Source: Aporrectodea caliginosa
Lineage: Eukaryota; Annelida; Clitellata; Crassiclitellata; Lumbricidae
DNA length: 64,000 nucleotides
NCBI GenBank assembly: GCA_020284085.1
Contig: JACEVL010000293.1
Location: 48,501-112,500 of the forward strand
Reading direction: 5' to 3'
Shown here: positions 1-11,268 of the stretch, one piece after another
Layout: each line of letters opens with the position of its first letter
Numbering within the stretch: the first letter of the stretch is position 1
Notes under the pieces: generated by a model
What the model saw: only the letters and a program-made list of their open reading frames with translations
Told to the model about the DNA's origin: nothing
Databases searched by the model: none
Program-made: the position numbers and the translations under genes

Positions 1-112
1 TATCAAAAAATTGGTTAAACATTTTCCTAGATTTGACGAAAATAAATTGGGGGTTATTTTTTACCCCCCGGTTACCAACAACTGTAACCAAAAAACGGTT
101 ACCCTATAAGGG
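1..112 (-). mobile_element. Terminus of a piggyBac-like element (cut by window edge)
   Basis: Read on the minus strand, TTAA (113-116) is followed by CCCTTATAGGG, then a GGTAACCG/CGGTTACC hairpin, then GGGGTAAAAAATAACCCC. The element at 52240 shows the same layout: TTAA, CCCTTATAGGACGG, then a short GGGGTAA..TTACCCC palindrome. A TTAA target and C-rich ends are hallmarks of piggyBac-type elements. Only one end lies in the window, so size and coding content are unknown. Confidence 0.5.
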
Positions 113-116
113 TTAA

Positions 117-487
117 GTGAAATAAATATCATGAAAAATATCATCGATTAAAATATTCCAATGCTACTCGTCGATAAAATTTTAATACGAGTTGAGGATT
201 GATTTATTATATCACGAGGATAAGAGTTACAGCCACGCAAAATTGAAATATACTGTACAGAATCCCTGCTTTTCAACTCTGCATTTAGCTTTAATTAACC
301 ATCAAGTTATTCTTCTTTCGACTTTGTAATGTTGAAAGTTCTTAATCTCGTAAATATTTCACAGATTGCATTTGCCTAAAATAAACACAAAGTCCAGAAT
401 CTCATCTTCAAAACTTAAATGCATTCAAGAGATGACATGCTCTAGATTAAAATGCTGACAGTGATTTGTGTAAATCTGAAAACTTAC
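117..487. other. Intron 4 of the cathepsin L-like gene (no exon seen)
   Basis: This AT-rich stretch lies downstream, on the minus strand, of the donor GTAAGTT at 487. No reading frame resembling the next cathepsin exon (ALEGQ...NLVDCS-type) was found, so the rest of the protease lies left of the window. Confidence 0.5.
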
Positions 488-520
488 CGCACTAAAAGCC
501 CAGCACGAACCACATGCACC
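488..520 (-). CDS. Cathepsin L-like protease, exon 4 (catalytic Cys)
   Basis: This 33-nt exon lies between acceptor TTTCAG and donor GTAAGTT. It is in phase 0 at both ends and reads GACGSCWAFSA. The motif is the active-site Cys loop of papain-family (C1A) proteases; the Cys of CGSCWAF is the nucleophile. The oxyanion Gln is the last residue of the previous exon (...KVKHQ). The His and Asn of the active site would lie in exons beyond the left edge, so the locus here is 5' partial. An exon of only 11 codons is unusual, but frame and splice sites agree. Confidence 0.85.
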
Positions 521-841
521 CTGAAAGACATGAGTTCAAACTAAGTATAATTTTCAAAATCTCGGTTCATTTTTCTATCGGTTATCAGTAGGGCCTACTG
601 CTGTATTTTACAGGGGTTAACACCAGCGTGTGGAATAGAACTATTCCACACACTGCTCTTTTACTTTGAAAACTTATCTTTTATGTTTAACGTCATTTAG
701 GAAAGCATGAAAATCAAATTTATCAAATTATACAGACAGATGTAGGCAGATTCAGAAGCTAATTACTATCAGTGCATACACCACAGATATATATGGAAAC
801 CTAGACTAAAACAAAATCGATATAATTAGGTATAGATCTAC

Positions 842-1000
842 CTGATGTTTAACTTTGGTAACGTAACCTTCCTTTCTCCAATCAACCACATCCGGAACGG
901 TAAAGTTGACTTCCAGAGGTAGGAACGTTGATCCACCATAAGTCTCCGGCAGATTTAGGGGACCGTTGCAAGTCATCAGCTTCAGAAACTCGGCATGTTC
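842..1000 (-). CDS. Cathepsin L-like protease, exon 3 (pro/mature junction)
   Basis: The exon is 159 nt in phase 0, between acceptor ACTCGTAG and donor CAG|GTAGAT. It opens EHAEFLKLMTCNG, the end of the propeptide, and ends PDVVDWRKEGYVTKVKHQ. The PxxVDWRxxGxVTxVKxQ segment is the typical N-terminus of mature cathepsin L. Cleavage in this family normally falls a few residues before the VDWR. The final Q is the expected oxyanion-hole Gln. Nothing looks broken. Confidence 0.9.
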
Positions 1001-1169
1001 CTACGAGTAACACTTCTTTAAATTAGTGTTGTTTCCCTTCTTGTTCCTAATTGTTATCGCCACTATAGCAAACAACGTCGTCGTCATCGCATTTTATTTA
1101 TCATCAGCGTTGTCACATTCTCCTCTTAATACATGTTTCCTCTCTTCAGTCTTCTCCTACTGTTTATCC

Positions 1170-1300
1170 TCCGCCTCATTCTACTCCCCTACTCCTCCTC
1201 CTCTTCTTCCTCCTCTTTCTCCTCCTCCTCCTCCTCCTCCTCCTCCTCCTCTTCCTCCTCCTCCTCCTCTTCGCCATCGTCCTCCTACTCCCGTCCATTC
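1170..1300. repeat. (CCT)n/(TCC)n microsatellite in cathepsin intron 2
   Basis: An almost pure pyrimidine tract of CTC/CCT trinucleotides lies between exons 3 and 2. The apparent Pro- or Ser-rich reading frames across it are artefacts of the repeat. Confidence 0.95.
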
Positions 1301-1456
1301 CTTTTTCTTCTTCTACTTGTTCTGGGATAGTTCTATTTAAGTAGATAATTTATATGAGCTCAAGATTCTAACGTCTAACATTACGGCAGTTAAGATAGGC
1401 AAAGTTAAGAATTTACAGGACTGCTATTAACGTCGAGATAGACTTTGATATCGTAC

Positions 1457-1599
1457 CAGGTCAGAAAATTCATTTATGGCCATGGTGAAACTCTTCAGTC
1501 GTTTCATGTAGAGATGGTTGCTTATTATTATTTCTTTCAAGTGGTTGGCGAAGATGTTTTCCCTTTTCTTTTCCTCTAATGCATCATCGTAGGTTTTGC
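1457..1599 (-). CDS. Cathepsin L-like protease, exon 2 (I29 propeptide)
   Basis: The exon is 143 nt; it completes a Gly codon split with exon 1 and ends in phase 0 at donor CTG|GTACGA. It encodes KTYDDALEEKKRENIF followed by a segment ending FTMAINEFSDL. ExxxRxxxF and NxFSDL match the ERFNIN helix and NEFxD parts of the I29 inhibitor prodomain. That domain folds over the active site and keeps the zymogen inactive until acid activation in the lysosome or outside the cell. Confidence 0.9.
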
Positions 1600-2301
1600 C
1601 TACCATCAGTATACAGTATAAGGTCTTACATCGCAAAAGTCTTTGTCTTTTTTTAAATTGGAATTATAATATGACCATAATATAAAAAAAGTTAAAACTG
1701 TTATAGTTAGAATACTTTTTCATGTTGACTATAGTATTAATTGTTTATTAGGTATGATGTATGTACACCGGAATGCGGATTGCAGCTGGTTCAATAAAGA
1801 CTATATTAGCCAATTCAGTTTCCCGGCAAGTAGTAGAGTTTTCCGGGACGAGCAGCTAGGTTGGTATCGTTTGTGAATTTGAAAATGATATTAGTCGGAG
1901 AGACAGGTTATAGGTAGATATCCATTAGAATGTGGAGGCTGGGTCCAATGACAGACCCTTAGATATCATTGTAATTAATGTGAGCAGAATCGAAGGCTAC
2001 ATTATAAGATAAGTCGACTATCAAGCACCTCACATAAGAGTAGAATTCTACCATCAAAGTGACCGGATGTAGAAAAAAATGAGTGCGATGGTACCACTGC
2101 TGATTTCATAATTTTGTCGCCATAGCTTGTCCTGCCAAAATCCATCCTGAGTAAGCATTCCTGCGTATGCCAGGGCATACATAAGCATTAGCATTTCCAT
2201 TACAGCTTGTATAACCTCCACTGAGTGCATGCCCAGCTATTCTGGGACAAAAAAAAGAGCTTGCCTCGTGGCAATATACGAATATATAGGCCATATATTA
2301 C

Positions 2302-2482
2302 CGTATTTGATTTTGAAAGCTTGCCACTCCTCATCGAGTTCTGCCGATGAAGGAAATTTGATCCTGCGATATTCCTCTCCTTCGGCTCTGCTTGGATCCA
2401 TCAAACTCTGCCATCGAAGACTTTCTGGTGCAGCAGAAGTCAAGACCACCAAACAAGACGCTATCAGTAGAACCAACTTCAT
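2302..2482 (-). CDS. Cathepsin L-like protease, exon 1 (signal peptide, start of I29)
   Basis: The ATG at 2482 opens MKLVLLIASCLVVLTSAAP, a clear signal peptide with likely cleavage near TSA-AP. The exon ends with LDEEWQAFKIKYG, the conserved start of the I29 prodomain. Its donor is ACG|GTAATA (phase 1). Upstream of the ATG on the minus strand, CTCCGTTTCAG|AGGTTAAGCAGC looks like a splice acceptor in the 5' UTR, so a non-coding first exon is likely. Exons 1-4 together give a normal signal-propeptide-mature start; the full enzyme would be about 330-350 residues. Confidence 0.9.
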
Positions 2483-3095
2483 GCTGCTTAACCTCTGAAA
2501 CGGAGTACATAATTATGACAGTATAAGCTGTAATACTGTTGCATGAAGAATATACAGACTGCTAGTTTATCTGATAAAACGAGCCTGCTCTCAACGTGGG
2601 AAGAAGTCATTAACATCATGAACAACGCTGCAAACAAGGAAGTAGAGAAGCAAAGGAGAAGTAGCTACAGCTGGATTAAAACTGGGGAGAATTTAACTTG
2701 TCGAGTGACCGAGGACAGTGGAGATCGTTCAATCGGGTATCATTCCCCCGGACATTTCCCCCGGACATTTCCCCCGGACATTTCCCCAAAACAGTAAGTA
2801 GGGAACTCTACCATTGTCCATGATAACTGTTATTACTCCAACTTCTATTGAATCAAAAACCTTCTTTCATCAGTCCAACTTCTATTTAAAGCAAGGCGTG
2901 AGGAAATACTACGATCAAATGTGAAGGCTAGTTCACATTGCTGTTGCAATACTATGGAACTGATCATTACTTGAATTCAGCAGCTTGTCAAAATACGGAT
3001 ATTTAAATTGGAGTGCAGAGGAAGTTTAATTTGTAACCACATTTTCTCTATTATTATGTTTTAAATTAAGGCTGTGCCTTCCTGTCTGCAGATAA
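2483..3095. other. Upstream flank of the cathepsin gene
   Basis: This flank holds the likely 5' UTR acceptor of the cathepsin gene (about 2495) and a short tandem run of CCCCCGGACATTTC (four copies, about 2744-2788). An 84-codon open frame at 2543-2797 shows no recognisable domain and runs through the tandem repeat. No supported gene. Confidence 0.5.
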
Positions 3096-3099
3096 AGTA

Positions 3100-3795
3100 G
3101 GTGTTAAAATTTTCCAAGTATTTGGATCAGGAACTAATTTTTGCACCTCAACTCGATCGCCTCAGTCGCGACTGCTTCTACCAACTGCGCCAGATTCGCA
3201 CTATCACTCGCTCTCTGTCAACTGGCGCTGCAACTACACTTGTGCATGCTTTCGTCTCAGCTCGCCTCGACTATTGCCTATCCCTTTATTCTGGCTTACC
3301 ATCTGGACGGCTGGCCTGCCTTGACCGTATTCTACGCTCTGCAACGCGACTTATCGGCCAAAATAATACACAAATTCAGTCACGCTTCAAATAACGTGCT
3401 TGAGGATTTGCATTGGCTCCCTGTCCGGCAGCGTATAGACTACAGGGTCGCCTCCTTGGTATGGCGATGCCAGCTAGGCCTCGCTCCATCTTACCTACTT
3501 GACCTTGTCGGTCTGTGTCGGGTACAAGGAGTAGTCGCTCCCTACGCTCAGCGGGGAAGGGGTGATCTCAGTCTCGTTTGCCCGCACCTCTATCATGCAA
3601 AGTCGTGCTTTTTCTGTGGTAGGCCCGGTGACATGGAATGGCCTTCCTCTTGAGCTGCGCCTGTTCCCTAGATGACTCACTGACACACTCTAAAAGCGCT
3701 TGAAAACTGTTCTTTTTTACCGTGTTGGAGTCGGGAGCACCTCTGAGTAGTTTCCTTGAAGAGATGCTATATAAATACTTGAATCAATGAATGAA
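3100..3795 (+). mobile_element. 3' end of a decayed L2/CR1-like LINE
   Basis: Two frames together read as the thumb and C-terminus of a LINE reverse transcriptase: SARLDYCLSLYSGLP, then after a frameshift LHWLPVRQRIDYRV. The element then ends in the family 3' tail GAGCACCTCTGAGTAG, then GATGCTATATAAATACTTG and (AATG)n. Frameshifts and stops show it is dead. Similar tails occur at 9200, 18085 and 28500. Confidence 0.85.
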
Positions 3796-3814
3796 TGAAT
3801 GACCTAACAAAAAC

Positions 3815-4150
3815 ACATCGACGTAGGGGGAGTTGAAATCGAGATGGTGATCGACCCTGGTGCTTCGTGTAACGTCATTGACCAAATCACTTGGAATGAT
3901 TGGAATGGACAGGTTAAGTGCACGTAATAGAAGACAACAAAAGACATCTAAGCTTATGGCTCTCAGACGCCTTTGAAGGTAATTGGAATGTTTTCAGCCA
4001 AAGTGACCTTAAGACAAACAACAATCCAAGCAGATTGTTATGTCATAGAAGGGAGTGGAAGAACGACTGCAGAACAACTGGCTGTTCTTCGACTGGGAAA
4101 TATTATAGAAATAGTAGAAGAACTGGAAGAGAAACAAAAGTAGCATGCTA
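3815..4150 (+). pseudogene. Ty3/gypsy-type aspartic protease fragment
   Basis: The frame reads VDVGGVEIEMVIDPGASCNV followed by IDQITW, then after frame changes a stretch ending LRLGNI. VxVxGxxxxMxIDxGAxxxxI is the retropepsin start of Ty3/gypsy-like polyproteins, here with DPGA in place of the usual DSGA or DTGA. The reading frame shifts at least twice and no RT, RNase H, integrase or LTR is seen nearby. This is a short dead fragment. Confidence 0.65.
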
Positions 4151-4199
4151 GCTGCACAGAACAAGCCGGGTAGTGAGTTGAAAGCAGTGGCTCAGGAAT

Positions 4200-5890
4200 T
4201 GAAGTAGCTACATGTAATTAATTAAAAGAGGAAGCCCTCAAGGTATCAAGGAAAAATGGCCGTAGCTCAGCCAAATGTTGTTTCATTGGGTGATTCCGAG
4301 ATATGGTCATATTTCCTTTATTTTAACCTTTTGGCCTTGCATTGTGCTAGTGTTTTATGTCTTCTCAAATTAGATCTTATCGGCCCATCAAAGAGAGGAA
4401 AAGCATCACCCAAATAGGACAATATTTGGCCGAGTAGTGACCATTTCCTCTGTTTTTTCTCTGAAATTAGCCTTCTAACCTTAAAGTAACCTTGGATTTC
4501 CTTCCATGTAGTTCCCTTATTTCTTACCACAGGTAGCCCTTATCAAGGCGAGATATATAAGAAAGAGGTAGCCAATTTCAACAATAATTGGCCGATATCT
4601 TGTCTTTTTTTATTTTTGCTTGATTTGCTTTTCTGGCCTTGAAATGACCTTGAATGACCCTGAATATGGTGTCTACATGTTTCCCAGATGCAGATCTCGT
4701 TGAGGCAAACACAGCAAAAACGTTTATCCAAATCGGATGCATCGCTATTTTTCTGTGATAAAAAGAGTAAAATTTATTGTCAAAAGACCAAAGATCCAAG
4801 ACAAGACCATGGGCGCCTTCATTTCTCAGTATTCAAGTAGTCCATAGTTCGGGGGCTTTGAGGGACCTCAGGATAACATTTTAAAATTCTGTAAAATATA
4901 TTTATAGACAACATGTTTTCTGCGATATATCTTTTTTTCTGGATACCCCAGTATACATGCGTAGATTCATTACTGATGAAACCCCTTTCCTCCTTGTGGA
5001 CGATTCCAGTTGTTCCAGGTGCATCATGAGCAAGCTGGTTGAAGAGAGGAGATGAGCTGACTCTCTAAGTCATATTACACTCGATCAGTGTATCGCAAAC
5101 TGTGTCCCGCGGCGCACTAGCATGCCTTGTGAGATTTCAGGTGTGCTGCGAGAGAAACCTGAAATTCGCTAGTCTCTTTAATTGTTTTTATAAGAAATTA
5201 TGTCATAGATTCAATTTTCGTCTAGATGTTCAGAACCACAGAATACAAAAACTCGCCGAAATACTCATAGACGTACAAATGCATCTTACAATGATTTCAA
5301 CACACTCAAATCTGTTTACGTCCTTACATGAAAGATACTAATATTGTGTGAAATATCAAGAATCGTGTTAAAGTTGTTACCAAATCGCTGTGAAATCTGC
5401 AACCGTTGTCACCTCTTGAAGACTGCCGGTTTTATAGCTGCTTCATCAGATCCATTTATTTAAATATTAACACGAAAACTGAAACCGCAGCAAGCTGATG
5501 AGGGCAGATGCAGGCTTGTTGAATTTTAGATCTTACCAAACACCAGCATCCACTCAGAATAATTATGTCACATCTCACAATCAAAACAATTTGCTTATGA
5601 GCGGGATTTCAGGCTGTTCTTGCGCACGTTTCGTATCAGCTGACCCACGATGTTACTATCATCTCGATAATAATTATGATCCTATCTTTTTCATGAATAG
5701 AGACGTTCGTTATCCATAAATTTATGTATACACTTAGAAGCATAACATACAGACATACATACATAATATATACACATAATTATACATGCAAACAAATACA
5801 CATGAATACATACATACATAGAGGCATACACGCACTCACACATACATACAAATACACATGCACACTTACATACATACATACATACTTACG
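4200..5890. other. Intergenic AT-rich DNA, no gene recognised
   Basis: The left part (4250-4800) repeats words such as TGGCCGA, TGACCTTGAATGACC and CCTTATTT, and looks like an old decayed repeat. 4800-5720 has no recognisable coding or RNA feature. From about 5740 the sequence turns into imperfect CATA-rich DNA. Confidence 0.5.
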
Positions 5891-5899
5891 TAAACCGAT

Positions 5900-6010
5900 G
5901 AGATGATTGAATGGCAGCACGCTCGCACGAAGCTCAGAAGGACGCGGGTTCGATACAGGCTAGCCCCAATAAAGTGGACTCAGCCTTCAACTCTCTAGGG
6001 GTGACTGTAA
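5900..6010 (+). mobile_element. tRNA-derived SINE head
   Basis: GATTGAATGGCAGCACGCTC is a plausible A-box region, followed about 30 nt later by GACGCGGGTTCGATACAGG, a good B box (GGTTCGAnnCC-like). A body of about 40 nt and then a CATA microsatellite follow. It does not fold as a full tRNA, so it is called a SINE rather than a tRNA gene. Confidence 0.6.
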
Positions 6011-6013
6011 CAC

Positions 6014-6194
6014 AAATACATACATACATACATACATCAGCACACACATACATACATACATACATACATACATACACACATACATACATACATACATACA
6101 TACATACATACATACATACATACATACATACATACATACATACATACATACATACATACATACATACATACATACATACATACATACATACATA
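6014..6194. repeat. (CATA)n microsatellite
   Basis: About 40 nearly perfect CATA units, open in several frames on both strands (HTYI / MYVC repeats). The frames are a consequence of the repeat and are not genes. Confidence 0.97.
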
Positions 6195-6199
6195 ATTAT

Positions 6200-7260
6200 A
6201 TACAATGTTATACATAGATAATTTTTTGAATACTTCGGTTGATGGGCTGTATTTGCATAATCTGTTTATGGTTTCACTGTTGATCATATTGCTATAAACT
6301 GTTTAATCCAACCTCAAAATATAATCTGCTTCTGATGGTTTGGAAAAAGCATGAAAACTTATATCCTTTACTACAATTTCGTGAAATCATTCGGTGAGTA
6401 AGTCTTGCTATGATCCAAACGAAACAATGTACCAGTAGATATGCTTGTATTGCAGGACTATCGAATTGCATAATGTTAGACGACTACACTTTGTTGCATT
6501 GACCTCTGCGTATGAGGCTAGGATCGTATGAAATCGATGCGTCATGCTAAGTTGTTGTTTTGAAAAACATGCTGATAGTGGTACGTGCTTTGTGTTATTT
6601 CAGCGCTGATTCATTGTTCCGGACCCCGCAATCAGGTTCATGGCTCTCTTTCTGAGAATACATTACAGAAAGAACAACATTTTGCAGGCCTTAATAAGTC
6701 TGAACAGACTGTAGGCCTAGCCTATACATATTTTTTCTCTATGTCACTGACACGCGTCCTGGTACAAGGCTTCAAGCCTGCACTTCTGCATTTTCTAACT
6801 GTGAACTGGGAAATCCAGTCGAATTGTAGAGAACTTTAGCACGTCCGCACGAAGTTAGACCACGCATCTGGAGCGATGTTGTAACGCGAAGAAAAAGAAC
6901 GATTAATTATCTTAGTCTTTGCTTTGGGTCGGTATGGCTGTGCTAATTAAGGAATGCCCCTGGCTAGTTCCGGGAGCTCTTTTGACCCATCTCTGGTTTG
7001 GCTGACCTGAGTAATAGGCCTATTCGTCCTGCATCTCTTGGTCAACTCGTTTTTTGCTCTGCTTCATCATGTATATTCGCTTAATGAGCACATTGCTGGC
7101 ATACCGCAGCCATTAATTTAAAGAAAGAAAGAAATGTCTTAGAAAATAAAAAATAATTCATTCGGTATTGAACAGACACGTGACTTGTTGAGCCAGTTAA
7201 TCTGACTGAGGTGCTCATGAATGTTCGCTAGGGAGCGAAGACGGAGTCATGGAAAGGCCA
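6200..7260. other. Intergenic DNA, nothing recognised
   Basis: Unique AT-rich sequence. The only long frame (6585-6839, plus) has no signal peptide, cysteine pattern or family motif that I recognise. Confidence 0.4.
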
Positions 7261-7269
7261 AGGTCAGAT

Positions 7270-7565
7270 AATGAGTTTTGACTTATTATTTAAGTGATGG
7301 TATCGAGTTGTCAAGTCGGGTCTTTTGTGATTGATTGAATATACGATGAGCGCAGAGGATGAAATCCTGTGAGCTAGAATTGCCTTGAATTGTATAGGTT
7401 CCAGCAACAAACCAATATAGGTCTAGGAGGGCAATATGGAGTCTGCAGTGTATTAGGAAGTGAGTGTACTCTTTGTTCTGGTTCATTGAATGCTCAGCAT
7501 GCAGTCTTACACTTAATGCATGATTGAGCAGAAAGCCAGTGAAGGCGGTCTAATGCATTTACCAT
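7270..7565 (-). mobile_element. Possible LINE reverse transcriptase C-terminal relic
   Basis: On the minus strand a broken frame begins ALDRLHWLSAQSCIKCKTAC. This matches the LDxLHWLPxxxRIxFK thumb segment seen in the LINEs at 3400 and 46240. The rest is too decayed to place. Confidence 0.4.
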
Positions 7566-8259
7566 CTAATGCTAATTCGGTGACTTAAGAAAATTGCAAA
7601 TTTGTTTGCAAATTTTTATACAAATGCACGCAGAGAACTGCACTGACTATTCATGAACAGCGTTATGATTCAAACATGGGTTAATATATAAAACTGCAAA
7701 TATTATTACGCTAAAAATCCCGACTTTCTTCTTGAAGAACTAGGACTAATTTATGCAATTTCTGGTGCATCTCTGCAGTACATCTTTGGCTAAGGGGAGC
7801 CTGCCGAAAAGTTAGAAGCGTGCAATGATGCGGTAAATAATTGATAATTGTATTGTATTGTATTTTCGTTTATTTCATAACTAGCTGTCAAAACGCAGCA
7901 AGTAGCATCAATGCATGATTATGCAGTTATAGTATTAGAGACTATACTATTATAGCTTTAGGTGCTGCACTGTTCAGCACTATAGGTATAGTTCTAATAG
8001 GGCAAATTCGATTGGTTTATAGTGTTGAGAGTGAGACTAAGCGTAGTTCCAGAGAGCAGCTAGTCGAATAAGAATCAGTAGGATTTGGATAATTTATGCT
8101 ACTATCGGCCTGTATCAATCCTTATGTTTCTCTCTAGGTAATCAAGGAAGTAGGCTAGTTGTGTAGAAGCTGTTGCGATATCTGGAGTTATGCAGCCTAC
8201 CGCTAAAACTACAATCCGGCTTCCGAAAAGGCCTTTCATGATCGAGGCCTATTACCCCA

Positions 8260-8480
8260 TGTATTTAACAAATTCTTCCTTCATACCACTGAGGTTCACT
8301 CTTACCAGACTAGAGGTGCTGATTCCTATTATTTGCCATTTGCTCACACCAATTCTCGGCGCTTCTCTGTCAAATATGCTGGGGCCCAAATATGGAACGA
8401 GATTCCTATTCCCATTTGACAGCTTCCTAATCTGTGGCTTTCAAATTAGGACTGCGATCCATCCTAGCCGATAATATAAA
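8260..8480 (+). mobile_element. LINE reverse transcriptase C-terminal relic
   Basis: The frame HSYQTRGADSYYLPFAHTN, then FSVKYAGAQIWNEIPIPI, fits the tail of a LINE polyprotein (HxYxTRxxxxxxxPxxRTxxxxxxFSxxYxGxxxWNxLP). Stops follow at once. No 5' part is visible. Confidence 0.65.
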
Positions 8481-8889
8481 TTATACCTCTTGACAATCTT
8501 ATTCTGTTTAGACAGACCCCCACTGCATGGTATTTGGAAAGGGACTATTCAATATTTCCCTGTTTAACTAGACTCATACAATACAATGATGGCTTTTCAT
8601 AATAAAACTCTTGTGTATAGCGCGGAACACCATACAACTGTGCCTTCATAGTTTTCAGTCAGACATCTAATTCAGAGGCGCTCCGATTTCTAATGAATCA
8701 TTTGATGTTCTTCGCTCTCCTATTCATAGTGTAGGCCATGTCTCCGTTTTCCATTCGCAAATTATAGGCCTAAATACCTGCTTGCCGCTAAACTTATAAT
8801 AGTTGTTGATCGAAATAGGAGTGAGGCGTTACAATTTAAAATCTAATCACTCGTGTGTACTTTGCTTATCATTGGGTCAAAATTTGATC

Positions 8890-9300
8890 ACGTGCCGTAT
8901 TATACCCATGACCTGGTCCACTAGCTGCCTGTTTCCCAACGCATTGAATTTAGGATATTGGAAATATATCTGTCGGTGCCATTATTTTAGGGAAATCTGA
9001 ATACTTGCTTGAGCTGTGTGCCCCAACTGGGGAAATTTTCGTTCTGCATCTCGATTTGAACTTGTTCCCTTTACGCGTACTTCTAAGACGCAACGTCATG
9101 CCTTATCAGTCAATCGACCACGTGGAATAACCTCTTCAATCTGTGAGTTCTTCAATCTACAGACCCTAAATACACCTTTTATGGGCACCTAAAACCTTCT
9201 TTATCGCCGGAGTTGGGCTACGAGCGCCTCTGAGTAAGTATCTTTGAAGGGACGCTACATTAAAAGTCATGAATAAATGAATGAATTAATTAATCTGAAT
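8890..9300 (+). mobile_element. 3' end of a decayed L2/CR1-like LINE
   Basis: A broken frame contains LPVSQRIEFRILEI, the usual LPVxxRIxFK segment, and ends in the shared tail (GAGCGCCTCTGAGTAAG, then GGGACGCTACATTAAAAG) and (AATG/AATTA)n. It is the same family as at 3100, and dead. Confidence 0.7.
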
Positions 9301-10260
9301 GATGAATGAAAAACAGCAAATACACGGTCCTGTATTTTGCAAACATTTATTCTACACAACAAAAGCTAAGGGCACAATGAAGATAATATTTCAGTTGATT
9401 AAATTGATTACTTTTCACTGTCTCTACGTGTAAATAAATCTAAGATTATGCCATCAAATTGGTAAATCGACGAATTTGAAAGGTAATGTCATGTAAATGT
9501 CTTGATTCTTGCATGCATATATACGCTGAAATAAATCACATAAATATCGGGCACTACAGTTAAGCTTATTTTGCATTAGCATACTGCTAATTAAATTCGG
9601 GTAAAGTTAGCTTACATTAGATTATATCTAATTCTGTCTGTTAAGCGATATTTGGTCCAGCAGACATTGGAGGATTTGGTGAAGGTTTTTCATAGGTGGA
9701 CTGTTGCAACCGAGTTTCATCAGGTCGCCTGAGTTCCTCCTAATCCATTCGACAGATGCATCATTTCAGGCTGTAGGAAGTTCTGCTCCTTTGAACTGAT
9801 CTAGAAAAGTACAGTCGAAATCATTATTGCTTTATTATAGTTCTATCTGATTAACCCTACTGCCGTTAAAGATTAAAGGATAGTTAGTCTTAGTCTACGT
9901 TTCATAATTAATTAGACAGTACATGCTACAGGCTTAAGCTAGAAGATTTTTATGCATAAATAGATTTGAACTCGCGATTAATCGTACCACCGCGTGCTCT
10001 TTAGGCTGTACATAGGAAGTTGTATTCCTATATTATACCACGTCTAATTCTAATTATATGGCCAGGAGGATTAACTCATTTCGTCCTTTGTTTGATTCCA
10101 GCGCTTTCATTCATTCTTGAAGGCATAGCTATGTTTTGTTAACAGAGATCGAATGTTTCCCTAGATGGCAGCAAAGAGGCAACGTTCAAGCATTGTTAAC
10201 TCTAGGTGAACTCGTGGTACCAGTTATTCAGTTAATTACTTAGAGTTAACTCGTATGGCC
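9300..10260. other. Intergenic DNA, no gene recognised
   Basis: AT-rich and mostly unique. I see no conserved frame, RNA gene or clear repeat boundary. It separates the LINE relics from the 3' side of the minus-strand SVWC/Ig gene. Confidence 0.4.
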
Positions 10261-10264
10261 CATC

Positions 10265-11015
10265 TTATCACAATTATAAAACTACTCTGAACGACGAAGC
10301 AAGGAAACATGGACTGTTCATGAACTTTGATAAGACAAAAACGATAATATTTGTTGACAAAGATATCGCCCAGCGGATTGTTGTAGAAGGAGGACAGCTG
10401 GATATGTAGAGAGGTTTACTTACTTGGAAGCAATATGACTTATGATCTAGATTGCAAAAGCGAAATAAAGATACGAATAGCCAAGGAAACAGCGGTGTTG
10501 TAAGCAATGTACAAGATCTGGAAGAGCAGTACAATCAGCACGAAAACCAAGTTGGGAGTATTAAATACGTGTGTGTTCAGCAGTATGATGTATGGTTCGA
10601 GACATGGGTGCTAACAAAAGATTCGCAAAGGAGAGTGTTAACATTCGAGAGAAAATGATTTAGAAAAATTCTGATGATAGGATGGACTCAGGAAGGTAAG
10701 CAACGAAGAAGCATACAAAATAGTGGAAATGACCGAGAACCTCATGCAGAAAGTTATTCAGCGAAAACTTGGATTGTTCGTACATATTGTAGACTGAAAG
10801 AGGACAGAAAGATCAAGGCCCTACTGTTTGGAATAATGGAGGGTACGAACAAAAGAGGAAGACCGCGTAGAGAATGGGCAGATGACATGGAAGAGTGGTG
10901 TGGAACAGATCTGCAGAAACTGTGTCACGCGGCTCAGAACAGAGTCGAATGGAGAGACATTGTGAAGAAGGCATCGGACACCTACGGGTACCGAGCCAAT
11001 TGTTATTGATGATGA
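10265..11015 (+). mobile_element. Decayed LINE (endonuclease/RT type), C-terminal part
   Basis: Three frames read in series as the end of a LINE ORF2: NFDKTKTIIFV; then VCVQQYDVWFETWVL and RRVLTFERK; then a Cys-free tail with IMEGTNKRGRPRREWADDME and RVEWRDIVKKAS. The GRPRxxW(x)DD tail is typical of a widespread invertebrate LINE group. Frameshifts and stops interrupt it. It belongs to a different family from the L2/CR1-like ends. Confidence 0.8.
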
Positions 11016-11268
11016 TCCTCGCATTAAGACACTATTATGACAGAACAGTGAAACACGCATACACGTCGAAGCAATATCCTTACAAGGAAACTTCTATATT
11101 ATATTTGTACAGAACATGACTATAAATTTCCCAATATTTTCCAGGAACCTATTTATGCAATATACCTCTGTCAACGCCTAAAACATCATTATTTTACCTT
11201 GTCAGGACATGAAACGCTCCTGTGCACACTGTAAGTTTTTATATACTGAATGACTGACTAACCAATGT

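Noticed and set aside
1026..1340. Pro/Ser-rich open frames
   Set aside because: They are translations of a CCT microsatellite.
5724..6287. HTYI/MYVC repeat frames
   Set aside because: They are translations of CATA repeats on both strands.
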